Part shown: in pieces, positions 10,851 through 21,549 of the stretch
Layout of the letters: every line of letters begins with the position of its first letter
How positions within the stretch are numbered: position 1 is the stretch's first letter
NCBI GenBank assembly: GCA_010015605.1
Contig: ML975245.1
Coordinates: 1 to 64,000 of the forward strand
Direction of reading: 5' to 3'
DNA length: 64,000 nucleotides
Origin: Decorospora gaudefroyi
Taxonomy: Eukaryota; Ascomycota; Dothideomycetes; Pleosporales; Pleosporaceae
Made by a program: the position numbers and the translations under genes
Notes under the pieces: model-generated
Databases searched by the model: none
What the model was told of the DNA's origin: nothing
The model's input: only the letters and a program-made list of their open reading frames with translations

Positions 10851-13340
10851 ATGAAACTATTACCCACCTTCTCGGAAGACCACAGTGCACGGACGTCATT
10901 GCTAAAGCAAGCAGCGAGCGACACGAGCTGCGATGTCTATGTCGAGGATGACCCATCAGTGTCAGAATGGTTCCGCGAGCTCGTTCCGACTTCACAAGGC
11001 ATTGCTGAGTATGTGCGCGACTTGTTTCCCAGCGCACAATGGGTTCCGAGATACAATCTGCACTGGCTCCTGGGCGATGCCATCGCCGGTAAGTGCTGTC
11101 TCAACCGTCCATGTTGTAATACTAACCGGTATCAGGTATTACAGTCGGCCTCGTTGTAGTTCCCCAGGCCATGGCGTATGCGTCGCTTGCACGGTTGTCG
11201 CCTGCGTTTGGTCTCTACACCACGTTTACCGGCGCATGTCTGTACTGGATCTTTGGTACATCTAGGGATATCGTTATAGGTGTATGTCGCTCATCTTGCC
11301 GTTACTTTAATCCTGCTAACTACAAGGTAGACTACTGCCGTCGGGTCGCTCCTAATCGGCGGCGCCGTCAGCACAGTCGAGGCCGAAGCTCCTGGAGAAT
11401 ATTCACCTGAAGAAGTCGCACACGCACTAAGCTTTCTTGCCGGCGCCGTCCTGTTCGTTTTCGGCATCCTTCGGCTCGGTTTCATCATTGAATTCATCCC
11501 CTATATTCCCATTTCGGCTTTCGTCACGGCAGCCAGCATCACTATCATATCGACACAACTACCAACTTTGATGGGCGTTACTGGCATCAATACGCGTCAA
11601 TCCCCGTACATGGTGTACATCGAATTTTTCCAGGGCTTGCCCAGGGCAAGACTGGATGCGGCTATCGGCATCACGTCAATTGTACTTCTGTGGCTGATTA
11701 AGAACTTTTGCGCCAAGATGGAAGTACGACAACCGCACAAGAGGAAGATGTGGTCACTTATCTCTGCTCTGCGCCTCACCTTCACAATTCTACTCTACAC
11801 CCTCGTTAGCTGGCTGGTACATCGGAAGACTCCCGCGGGGCAAGAGAAGTTCCGCATAGTTGGCCACATTGAGAAAGGATTCAGTCACGCGGGCGTACCA
11901 CCCATGAACGGAAAATTGTTCGGCTTGGTGGCACCAGAGCTTCCTGCTATCATCATTATCCTCATCGTAGAACACATTGCCATCGCCAAGAACTTTGGTC
12001 GCAAGCACAACTACACCGTCATCCCTTCGCAAGAGATGATCGCCCAAGGCGCCGCCAACATGCTCAGTCCCTTCGTCGGTGGCTACGTGTGTACGGGCTC
12101 GTTCGGAGCTTCGGCAGTGCTCTCCAAGGCAGCCGTACGCACACCGCTTTCAGGCGTCTTCAGTGCACTCGTGCTTGTTTTGGCCCTGTACGCGCTTACG
12201 GCCGTGTTTTATTTCATTCCAAACGCTGCACTCGCTGGGCTCATCATCCACTCGACTATCGACCTGATCAAAGGACCAAAGGATCTGTACAAGTACTACC
12301 AACTATCGCCATTCGAGTTGGTCATCTGGATATGCGGTGTCATCATCGCCATCTTTGTAGATCTCGAGACGTCAATTTATACCACTGTTGGTCTGTCTTT
12401 TGCCATGGTTCTAGTCCGCATGGCGAAGAATTCGGGCAAATTTGGTGGTGCCGTCCAAGTAACTCGCGTCTTACACGACAACTACAGCCAAGTCGGTCAG
12501 GATGCGCCCTCGAGATCAAGCTCATCATTCGCCACGCACGCACCCGTAGAGAAAGCCGAGCACGTAACATCATCAAGCCGCCAAGTCTACATCCCATACG
12601 ATACAAAAGACGACCACAACCCTAGTATCGCCGTCGAGCCCGTATACCCCGGCATCTTCATTTACCGCTTCTCCGAACCATATAATTATATCAATCAAGC
12701 ACAGCATGTCGACTACCTCACCTCGTACATAACGAAGCACACGCGGCGCACCATCCACGACGACGGCATCCGTCCGGCTGACCGCCTGTGGTGCGACCCT
12801 CCGCCAACCCAACAACTCCTCGAGAAAACGCACTCGTTGCCCGTGCTCCGAGCGATTATCTTGGATTTCTCGATGGTGAATGTGCTCGATATAACGAGTA
12901 TCGATGGGCTGAAGAGCTTGAGGGACACTTTGGATCGACATGCGGCTCCCGGAGTTGTAGAATGGCATTTTGCCGGCGTACACAATCGCTGGACCAGGAA
13001 AGCCCTTATGATTGCCGGTTTCGGATTTCCTACTGCCGATTGGTGTCCCGCTTATACAGTCGCAGCGGAAGAAGAAGAGCCTAGGGTCGTGAAGGATGAA
13101 GAGTCTGGCAATATCATACCGCCCACGAGGAATGAAGCAGAGGGCCAGGCCACCGAGGCAAGCGGCAGGAGCGAAAAGAAGCGATGGAGGCCGTTGTATG
13201 GCATCGATCGACCGTTTTTCCACGTTGATTTGACTGATGCTGTTGATGTCGCGGTTCGAGATGCGAAAAAATTCGAAGAGCGCGAGGCACACGTGGGTTG
13301 TCATGAGAGTCGGCCGTCTGGGCTTTCGGAGGAGGTGTAG
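10851..13340 (+). CDS. Sulfate permease, SulP family with STAS domain
   Basis: Exons 10851-11088, 11136-11281 and 11331-13340 join in phase to 797 residues, the normal length of fungal high-affinity sulfate permeases. After a polar N-terminus, the SulP core begins near residue 75 with GITVGLVVVPQAMAYASLA, the family's signature region, followed by GLYTTFTGA and VIGTTAVGSLL and about ten further membrane segments to ~500. A cytosolic STAS domain follows (about 563-700: YPGIFIYRF, then ILDFSMVNVLDITSIDGL). The protein should import sulfate by proton symport across the plasma membrane for cysteine/methionine synthesis, under sulfur-starvation control in relatives. Exon boundaries inside the SulP core support the model. 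No lesion is seen. Confidence 0.93.
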
Positions 13341-14102
13341 GTAGACATGTTGTTTGCATTTTTGTTGTTATTGCATACATGGTTTTAGCATTGGCGTTTT
13401 TGGACTGGCTGCTCGCATTCATAGGGATGATTGGCATTGGCATAGGTTGTCTGCATCAACATCATACACCTACTTTACAAAATGTTCACATTATACTTTT
13501 AGTACAAGGGTTTTACCTAAAGCACATCTCTAGTGTTTCCCGGAAGATGGTATGCGTTGGAAGTAGATTCTACGACGATTTCTGTGAGTCGCAAATAATG
13601 AAATGTCGGTGTTCGCATGTTTCCAAGATAATTAGCGGGAATAAGAGAGTTGTGTTAGTTCTTTGTGTTGGTTCTCAAGGAAGCAAACTGCCGTCGTGGT
13701 GCGGTTGACAATTGTGTCGCTACCAAACGAAATGCGCCAAGACGGCGCGCATTGCCAAGGAGGTCCAAAGTGTATCGGGGACTCAACCAAACGCCGATGC
13801 ATTTAGTCCCCGACGAATACTTACTTACTTTTATACCCGTGTGCCGTGGTATCGCCGTCTTAGCCCTTGGACGCGTGTTCGTACTAAGTGTGGATGGTGT
13901 CACGCCTTGTAGAATGTTCTCCACTCATCCCCACACGGTCTAGGCTCTGCTTACGGTATCCCACTGTCAACGTCTGCACGCGTTTGACGTCGGCCATCGC
14001 GTCGCATCGCATCGCAATGGGCTGAAACACGTCCGACTGACGGCATACACTCGTTTACCCACGCAGACAGATGACCGGCGACCAAACGTGAAGGTAGCGA
14101 CG
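13341..14102. other. Intergenic region
   Basis: 3' flank of the permease and 5' flank of the glycosyltransferase; no supported gene. An out-of-frame ATG at 14071 lies 32 bp before the glycosyltransferase start and could act as a short upstream ORF. Confidence 0.5.
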
Positions 14103-15488
14103 ATGCTCGCCCTCCGAAAGCATACGCCCCGGCCCGCGCGCTTACTCCTCGCCATCATTCTCATATACGCCTTTTCCTGGATCAAGGCATGGCCGCGACA
14201 CTACGATGACGATGAGCTCCCCGGCACCCAGCAACCGCAGCAAGACACGTCGCTCGGTCCGCACCAAGTCGACAGTAATCAGCTCGTCGTGTCCATCATC
14301 ACCACAGCGAACAACGTTTACACCAAACTGCCCCCTTTGATCCTCAACACGGCCGAAGAGCACCATGGCTCGCTCCTGCTGTTCTCGGACCTACAAACAG
14401 AGGTTGGAGATTGGCCCGTCTTCGATGTCATCTGGCGGTACGGATCGGAGTTCATAAAGGCGACGAAGGAATTGGGGCGGTACAGAACACAGGTGGCATA
14501 CGCGCGGAAGAGCATACCGCTGCAACGGCTGAACAAGGCCGACGCAGAAGAAGAGAAGAAAGAGCTGGCTACGCTGGACAAGTACAAGATCCTGCAGGCC
14601 ATGGCGGCTGCATGGGAGTTCAGGCCCGACCGCAGTTGGTATGTCTTTGCAGACGACGAGACGTGGATCAACAGGCCCGGATTGCTCAAGTGGCTGAGTC
14701 AGCACGACCCATCCACGAAACACTTCTTCGGAAATCCACCTCCATCCACCGAAGCACCCGGCCCCGATCCCGTCGCCGCTAGCGGAACGTCCTTCATCCT
14801 ATCCCGACAAGTAATGGGCGATCTCTTCGTCGCTCGCCAAGACACAATCCAAACATGGCAACAGAAAATCGAGCGCCACAAATCCGCCCTCCACCTCGTC
14901 TCCAGCCTCCTCCGCACAGAACTCCAAATGGACCTAGCAACCACCTGGCCCGCCATCTCCGCCTTCGACCCAAGCACAGCCCCCTTCTCCCCGACCCTCT
15001 GGTGCGAACCCGTCCTCCTCATGCACCACATACCCGCAGACCTCCGCACCCCGCTCTCCAAACTAGAACGCGACTGGGGCGCCACCCATACCCAACTCCG
15101 TTTCTCAGACCTATGGACCCGCTTCATGACGCCCGAAAACCTCACCTACACACGCAACGACTGGGACAATCTGTCTGCTGACCCGGCGAACGCGCGCTGG
15201 AATATCTTGTTCCAAGGGGGTGAGGGTGCGCCGCCCTTGTCCGGCGAAGAGAGTCCTGATGCGTGTAAGCTTGCGTGTTATGGTGAGCGCTATTGTATGC
15301 AGTGGGCGTATTCTTCCAGCCTGGTCTCGAATTGGAATGGGAATCCGGAGACGAGGTGTCATTTGAGTAGTAGTGTGCGGTTTGGTGGGTTTCGTTGGGC
15401 GCCTGGGGAGGGGGAGGTGGCTTGGAGGAGTGGGTGGAGGGTTGATCGGTTTTTGGGGTGGGCGGTGGGGGAGAAGTGTGGGGGGTGA
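14103..15488 (+). CDS. Type II membrane glycosyltransferase, fringe/GT31-like
   Basis: Single exon, 461 residues. A basic N-terminus precedes one membrane anchor (about residues 12-28, LLLAIILIYAF), giving Golgi type II topology. The catalytic part contains WYVFADDETWI near residue 185: the aspartates form the DxD-like metal/sugar-nucleotide site of fringe-type transferases, and the surroundings match the fungal DUF604/GT31-like group. The C-terminal ~90 residues hold a Cys pattern (DACKLACYGERYC, then RCHLSS) like a PAN/apple module. Likely role: adding a sugar to a secretory-pathway glycan or protein; donor and acceptor are unknown. The first in-frame ATG is 14103. Codon use switches from C-ending to G-ending near the 3' end. 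Confidence 0.8.
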   Translation: MLALRKHTPRPARLLLAIILIYAFSWIKAWPRHYDDDELPGTQQPQQDTSLGPHQVDSNQLVVSIITTANNVYTKLPPLILNTAEEHHGSLLLFSDLQTEVGDWPVFDVIWRYGSEFIKATKELGRYRTQVAYARKSIPLQRLNKADAEEEKKELATLDKYKILQAMAAAWEFRPDRSWYVFADDETWINRPGLLKWLSQHDPSTKHFFGNPPPSTEAPGPDPVAASGTSFILSRQVMGDLFVARQDTIQTWQQKIERHKSALHLVSSLLRTELQMDLATTWPAISAFDPSTAPFSPTLWCEPVLLMHHIPADLRTPLSKLERDWGATHTQLRFSDLWTRFMTPENLTYTRNDWDNLSADPANARWNILFQGGEGAPPLSGEESPDACKLACYGERYCMQWAYSSSLVSNWNGNPETRCHLSSSVRFGGFRWAPGEGEVAWRSGWRVDRFLGWAVGEKCGG

Positions 15489-15667
15489 AGAAGTTAAGAA
15501 GTTGTGTGTGAATAGTTTTTTTTTCATGAATTGATGATTACATTTTTTTGGGGGGGGAGAGGGGCGGGCTTGCGTATTTTTAGGTTGTAGGTAGATGTAC
15601 ATGTACATCAATCCTCTGCCCCGGAAAACCATCCTCTTTTTTTTCAAAAGGAAATTGGGACGACTCA

Positions 15668-15685
15668 CCTAACCTAACCTAACCC
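15668..15685. repeat. Short telomere-like CCTAA repeat
   Basis: Three tandem CCTAA units followed by CCC. Fungal telomeres are usually CCCTAA, so this 5-mer is only telomere-like. It sits ~270 bp before a long G/T-rich tract. Confidence 0.5.
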
Positions 15686-16745
15686 GACCCATATACACAT
15701 ATTTTCGAGTTCAGAATCCTAACTTAAGCAGTACAACCAGTGTCCATCTATTCCAAACTATCTACGTTCCACTAACCAACATCAACATCAACAAACTATA
15801 AATCGACGCTAAAATCCTTTCCTGGAACCCCCTACTTGCGGACTCGGACCAGACCACACAGTACGCTACTAAGCCAGCGGCTCTGTTCTGTTATGTTCTA
15901 GTAACTGACGAAGTGGTAATGGCTTAGACTGAGATTGTTAAGTACGGGGGACTCATAACGAATTGGTGGTGGGTACGTGAGGAGAGAGGTATTTGGGTGT
16001 TTTTGGGGGTGGGGAGGTTTTGGGTATGGGTATGGGGGTTAGAGGGGTGTGGGTTTAGGTGGATTGGAAGATTGGGTCTTGTGTTAGTTGATGGGGATGA
16101 TGAGTATGGGGAGTGGTGCCATAGGAGGGTATTGTGGGCGGTAAGGGCCCAGGGGGTTGGGTGCTGGGTTTTTTGAGGGTTGCGGGGTTTGGTGTAGGCA
16201 TTATGGGGCGAGGTGTGGTGTGGTGGGTTTAGAGGCTGGGACGTGTGTATAAGTACGGGAGGAAGTAGTAGCTAGATTTAGTGGACTTGGAAAGCAAAGT
16301 TTGTTGGACTATGTGTAAAGGTGTCTATTGTGTCTTTTCTTTAGAGGTTTAAAAGTTGTGGAAGCTAAGGGAGCTTTGAGCCGGATTAGAAAGTGGGAAA
16401 GAAGTGATCAGATTCTATATAGAAGTGGCTATCGAAAGGACTCGTATATATACAGGTGCCAAGCCCTCAGTGAGCCTCCTCGCCGCCGGAATCATGCTGC
16501 CGCAAAATACGGGATGTTATGGGTCACTGATCCCTTGAGCCATGGGCTGAGCCAGGGAGGCGGCTCACCTGGTACACTGTTCCCACGACAAAAGTTCAGG
16601 GACTATATGCTGGGTTTGTGAAAGGGTATTAAAGACTTTGCAAGACGAGGTCATTGTGGTGCGTTATGAGATGGTTCGGGAGCGGGAACAAGCTTTGGGT
16701 ATTGTTGTTGCTAGGAAGGAGGATCTACGTGATCTTGGGGTTGTG

Positions 16746-16865
16746 GGCATGACCTTTAGCTAACAGGTATGGCCTTTAGCTAACAGGTATGACCTTTAGC
16801 TCATAGGCGTGACCTTGGAATTGCAGGCATGACCTTTAGCTAACAGGCGTGATCTCCGGCATGCA
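16746..16865. repeat. Six-unit 20-bp tandem repeat
   Basis: Six consecutive 20-bp units on the consensus GGYATGACCTTTAGCTAACA. Units 1 and 5 are identical, units 2 and 3 differ by a few bases, units 4 and 6 are the most diverged. No coding frame is evident. The array lies ~300 bp upstream of the small gene at 17163. Confidence 0.85.
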
Positions 16866-17097
16866 GCAAACCCGCGTAGTATATTCACATATAAAAGCCT
16901 CTCAATTGAATTACTATATCCTACCAATTACTTAATCCACATTAGGGTGCCTCGAATACCTCCGTGCACTCTCACCTGTCTAAATTTTGTGTCATTTTCT
17001 GCGTCACTTAGGGATTGACGTGCATCTAGTGACAGTGAAGGGGGAATTGCACGCGCTAATTTCTTGGCTTTCTGATTGTTTCTGCCTCCCCGCGGGG

Positions 17098-17103
17098 TAT
17101 ATA
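17098..17103 (+). promoter_or_regulatory. TATA box of the small gene at 17163
   Basis: GGGTATATAAACC lies about 65 bp before the ATG at 17163, with an ACAACTACAACAA leader between. The spacing supports that ATG over an upstream in-frame one, which lies before the TATA box. Confidence 0.6.
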
Positions 17104-17162
17104 AACCAACCACAACTACAACAATTTACAGCAACAACTCCTCCTCCAGAATTTTCCCAACG

Positions 17163-17563
17163 ATGAACCGAAACGGAAAACCCGACCCATACGCGCCAGT
17201 TCCCATCATCGGGAACTACTCCTGGGAAAACGTATCCGCCTACGTAAACGGTGGTATGTGGGCTCACGCGTATGTTGGCAGGGGAAAAGAGCTAATACAT
17301 CGGACAGATTCATCCGCAGATGCTGCTTCTGCAACCGGTGCTGCTCCTTCAACTACCACCGCTACCTCAACCCCCACCGCTACTTCAACCACCACCGCTG
17401 CTTCAACCACTGCTTCTACCACTGCTCATGCAGCAACCCCTCCTGTAGCGGCCTCTCATGCATCCACTGCTCCAGAAAAAGCTCCTCGATAAGCTACAAG
17501 CGGTTCGAAGGAGGCCCAAGATGCCAAAAGGTTGGGGGAACATTAACAACTGTGCGTTGTTAA
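17163..17563 (+). CDS. Small protein; splicing sets a Cys/His-rich or Thr/Ala-rich tail
   Basis: The first 35 residues (MNRNGKPDPYAPVPIIGNYS, then WENVSAYVNGG) are common to both readings. A 38-bp intron candidate at 17270-17307 has a GTATGT donor, GCTAATAC branch point and CAG acceptor. Spliced, exon 2 (17308-17563) gives 120 residues: FIRRCCFCNRCC, then a repeated FNYHRY/FNHHRC block and many CxC pairs. Unspliced, the frame ends at 17492 with a Thr/Ala-rich tail made from the same imperfect 18-bp tandem repeat (TTCAACYACCACCGCTAC). The splice sites are good, so the Cys/His version is favoured. No named family is recognised; no signal peptide is seen. Confidence 0.55.
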
Positions 17564-18290
17564 ACCAGATCTTAAACTTTCTGGTAGCTTCTTGTAGAGC
17601 AAAAACAAATGGTGGAATAAATGGTTTCAAGCCACGGCTATCAATATAGCAAGCTAGCTATGTGGAAAGGGTACATACATAATCAAGACTCGGAAACAAA
17701 CTTGACTCTACCATGAAATGCAGTATTTGTTCGAGCTACACTCACTCGTAATACTTGTTTCCCTCCAATCAACATTTATCTCAAGTTCCAATTGGTCAAA
17801 TCCCCGAATATCGTCTTCAATCCTTACCGACATGTTTACCAAATGACACCCTAATTGCGGGAACCACAACCAAGCAATTGCGCCACAATTGCCTCATAAT
17901 TGTCATTACTATTATACCAATTATCAGCTATTGCTAGAAGTGAAAGGGAAACTCGAAACCGCGAGCAAACACAGAAGAAGTGAGAGACGGTTAAAGCGGC
18001 CCGCATGACGAAGGTCTTTCCTCTACGTCACGCGTAAATCCTACGCATGAAGGTTACTAGTGTGTTGATTAGGGCGTTGCCTGCGTCTTGGCGTTTATAT
18101 ACTGCATTTGAATGGATTATACGTTGAACTCTTTACTACTGCGCACATCCAACGCTCAACAGCAAAGAAGCGCTGCTGTGCTGCACATAAAACCTCGAGC
18201 ATTCTGTTAGCAAGTCGAGAACATTGTAAGTGTCCTTTCAGGGTGGGACAACGCTCGCAAATCCACTAACGACAACAGGAAACTTGGGCT
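17564..18290. other. Intergenic region
   Basis: No gene seen; A/T-rich DNA and the 5' flank of the degenerate gene at 18291. Confidence 0.5.
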
Positions 18291-19010
18291 ATGCATCCTT
18301 GTGCTCATACCCCCATAGTCCTCGATCCAGAGATCGAGTACGACAGCAATGAATGGCCTTCGTACCACGACTGGCTCGATTGGATTGCGACTTCTATCCG
18401 GGATGACGACCTGAGCGAGCGTCAGGTCGAGGAGGCTAGCATGCAGATGCAGCCTGCCTACCCCCCTCCGACGGGTGACGCACCTTCAACAGTATCTCAC
18501 GAGCTGTCAAACTACAACCTTGAGGATATGAACCGGTATATCAACTGCCATTGTCCAGTAGTCCGCATAAAACGCCCACTAATTGACACTTTGTAGCTCA
18601 CAATGCCACTCCCCAAGGTTCAACTGTGGCAACCACCACTTCAGATGAGACAGGGTCTCGCTCCAACCCGGCGGCGGCTTCAAGTGCTCTCCTTCAAGCG
18701 CAGCCTTCAGCTGGTCGCGTTCTTAGATCTGTAACTCGTCCCGGCCTCACAGGTTCGGCTTCCACCACGAGTCAGCGTGCTCTGGTAAGTAATTACTGCT
18801 CTTCAATGGCATTTGCGAAATACTAAAATCTGCGTACAGACTAGCAGTGTAGCAAAATCAACGAGCGCGCGCAAGTCCACCCGCTCATAAGATGTGGAGC
18901 TCAGTGCGGATTCGACCGTTACTTCCTGCAAGCGCATCGTCAAGGATAAGACTCCGGATGACGATGATGAAGTGGGCCGTGGAGGTGCTTCAGCGGGCTT
19001 TGCCTTCTAG
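18291..19010 (+). pseudogene. Decayed gene of unknown family
   Basis: The first exon (18291-18535) encodes an acidic protein (IEYDSNEWPSYHDWLDW) and ends before GTATAT. An intron with branch ACTAAT and acceptor TTTGTAG leads to a Ser/Thr/Ala-rich exon. The phases do not match: exon 1 ends in phase 2, but the sensible downstream frame (ATTTSDETGSRSNPAAASSA) needs phase 1. A second intron (GTAAGT to ACAG) joins correctly into TSSVAKSTSARKSTRS, which meets TAA at 18888-18890. In the same frame an acidic stretch (KTPDDDDEVGRGG) continues to TAG at 19008. One frameshift plus one CAA-to-TAA-like stop suggest a dead gene. The early stop could be the true end. Confidence 0.5.
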
Positions 19011-20442
19011 GGTATGGTACGCTGTTGTGTGCACGCTTAAAAGTTAAACACAATACATGATTAATAGTGCTCCTCGAAGACCTTGACAAGTGGATTGAGT
19101 AGTGACTCGTGAGCCGGTGCTTGCTCATGTGCATTGGTAGACACGCCACAAAACCAAATGGAGGCTATAAGCATGGGAGGTATTTTGACGTGATTAAGCT
19201 GTTTCAATAGACAATTCAGTGCTCTTGTTAAGAGCATGAGCATTGCCCGCTACTAATAATGATAGTTCAATTCCTTTTCACTGAAATGGAGAATCATGGT
19301 TTAGTACCAGATCTAGGTTGACAACAGCTTTAGCGAGCTTTTCCTTCCCTTCTCTGCTTGTTCTTTTCCCTTGGCTTGTGATTAGGTCAAGTGACGGGCA
19401 GTCGCCAATTAAACCCCGTTAGGATGCTCACTGCTCACTATTCGCAGAAAAGTTTGCTACTACAAAACTTTCTTCTTCCATCCCGTGGTCTAAAGTAACC
19501 AAAATAGCCCTCATACACGTCTAGATCGCTCTCTCAAAACCTGGCCCGAATTACTGCAACGGCACCGGTTGCCAATTCCAGGAGCGCCGCAGTACATGCA
19601 CGAGTGTCTTTGAATGCTGCTATAATGCTAATATCATATACTAAGGAATACCTTCACCTCACTCTATTAAGGGCTCGGGCTGAGATAAGAGCTCGGTCGT
19701 GGCGATAAAGTGGATCTACAATGAGGGTCGGAGCGCTGAGCCATAAACAGCGGCATACTATAAGAGCTATGCGATTCGGATGAGGAAAGATCTAACTCAG
19801 AACACGGGCAATCAACATAGGGTGCAAGTCATCGAGATCGGGACTGACGACGAGAAAAACACGCAGGAAAGCTCCCTCGTCATGATCTTCAGCAAGACTT
19901 CTGTGCGATGACTAAGTGAAAAGAGAAAGGCTGCCAGAAGTGCGCTGGGAGCAACAAAGAGGCAGTAGGTACAGCTGGCCACCTTGCAACCATCGAGAGG
20001 CATGCACTGACGCACCTGCAGGAAATACATGCGCCAGTCCAAAGGCGAGGTCTCTTGTTTCAGAGGGAGATGGTGGTTTAGACGACGAGGCGCAAGCGCA
20101 GAACTCTCTCTACACGTTCGCGTGATGGAACATATAGGCAAGGAACAGTTGCAGGTGGAAGGAGAAATCCGGTGATCATTCAGTCTGCGCGGCTAGCAAA
20201 TGCACTGCGCTATTTCCTGCACCGTTGAGCCGCGCTTGCGCCTCGCTCACTGGCACGTGCTTGCCCGCCGACCATCCCACTTGACACCTGCTTTGTATTT
20301 CTCGCACCAAATTACCTTTAACTCAATATAAACGGCGGTATCTTGCAATATCCTCACCCTATTCTTTAGACTCGTAAGCCTCTTATAACAACCCCTTTCC
20401 GCGGTCTCTATATCCCCAGCATTAACAGCGTACATCTAGTAA
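19011..20442. other. Long intergenic stretch
   Basis: About 1.4 kb without a supported gene. Short ORFs near 19061-19243 and 19812-20141 show no features. No repeat was matched within the window. Confidence 0.5.
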
Positions 20443-21096
20443 ATGTCCGCCAACAACACGCCACCAGACGCAGAATCTCTTCCTAAACGACAAACAGGCC
20501 TCGCGTGGAACGATTTCCAGTACGGCGGGCCGCTCGATCAACTGCTTGGGACTTCCACCAGCGACCAAGCAACACAAACACCAGCCCAAAAGATCGCGAA
20601 CCGCCTTCGCGAAGAGCGCCTACGCTTCGTCAAAAAGGTTCCAAACAGTCTCAACAGCACTCTCTGCTGCCCGCGCGATCGCCGCGCCGTCCTCACGGTA
20701 TACCAAGACGGCCTCGACCTCATCGATGAAGAAAACTACGAAACGGTATACTTCGACGCCAGCCTCAAGATCAAGGTCATACTCGGTCTCCGCGATCCAG
20801 GAATGTTCCAAGTAGTGTTTAATAAGAAAATGCTGCTTCCGCCCTTGGATCCGGAGTATTCTGAGCCAAGGATTGAGTACAGTGATGACCCTTTTGGACG
20901 GCGTGCATATTCGAGGTTGCAGGCATGGAGGAAGGAGGGCTGGCCGAATAAGTGGCCGGAGAAGGCTATCGCAGACCAGAAGGCGATAGCCAAGGGGGGT
21001 AAGAGGGGCAAGAAGCGGAAATGTTCTGCGATTACTTCGGCTGGCTGGGAGGATTTGGATTGGGAAGATGAGGCGAGTAAAAATTGGGGCACTTGA
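20443..21096 (+). CDS. Unrecognised basic/acidic 217-aa protein
   Basis: Single exon. The middle (residues ~60-140) looks like a compact alpha/beta domain: NSLNSTLCCPRDRRAVLTVY, then LDLIDEENYETVYFDASL. A Trp-rich segment with a basic cluster follows (GKRGKKRKC, a likely nuclear signal), then an acidic Trp tail (WEDLDWEDEASKNWGT). No catalytic motif is seen. It stands between two degenerate genes but has no lesion itself. The start is the first ATG, followed by a polar leader. Confidence 0.65.
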   Translation: MSANNTPPDAESLPKRQTGLAWNDFQYGGPLDQLLGTSTSDQATQTPAQKIANRLREERLRFVKKVPNSLNSTLCCPRDRRAVLTVYQDGLDLIDEENYETVYFDASLKIKVILGLRDPGMFQVVFNKKMLLPPLDPEYSEPRIEYSDDPFGRRAYSRLQAWRKEGWPNKWPEKAIADQKAIAKGGKRGKKRKCSAITSAGWEDLDWEDEASKNWGT

Positions 21097-21549
21097 TGGA
21101 GGTTGCAAGACGTGTGGGTTTTCTTACCGGGGTAGTCACGCAGTGCCCGCAAGCTATCATTAGTCGCTCACATACTGAATCAAATGTTTGGATAACTGTA
21201 CACGACCGCGAACCCCCTTCACTAACACTTGGTATCCTTGGAGATCCGCGGACACAGTGTCTCATCTACACCATTAGGTGGCAAGAGATGCAGGATATAT
21301 CCACCTCGAGGCATTGTGAAAGCAGTGAGCGCGAGCAACGCGTAAACAGCGTAGCGTTTGTGAAATCCTCATCGTCAAGATGGAAGAGTGAAAGTACAGT
21401 CTTGTGCACAGAACCAATCTGCAGCATATAAAATTCGCGATGCAGTGCTTCCCAGTCTGCACCAAACCCTCTACTCAACCCACACCTACCACAACATCAA
21501 CATCAACATCAACTCCAACTACCAATACTACATCGCCAACATATCTGAC
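21097..21549. promoter_or_regulatory. Promoter region of the broken gene at 21550
   Basis: Holds GCATATAAAATT with a TATAAA core near 21425-21433, then a CA-rich leader of about 110 bp before the ATG at 21550. The intact promoter supports a formerly expressed gene. Confidence 0.45.

Larger units (their letters stand above)
15489..17162. other. Gene-free stretch: telomere-like motif, G-rich tract, tandem repeat
   Basis: About 1.67 kb without a supported gene. It holds CCTAA repeats at 15668-15685, a strongly G/T-biased + strand from about 15955 to 16260, and a 20-bp tandem repeat (16746-16865, listed separately). Confidence 0.6.

Noticed and set aside
12573..13304. 243-codon minus-strand ORF
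   Set aside because: Antisense shadow of the sulfate permease STAS region.
15111..15668. 185-codon Pro/Thr/Lys-rich minus-strand ORF
   Set aside because: Antisense of the glycosyltransferase 3' end plus a low-complexity flank.
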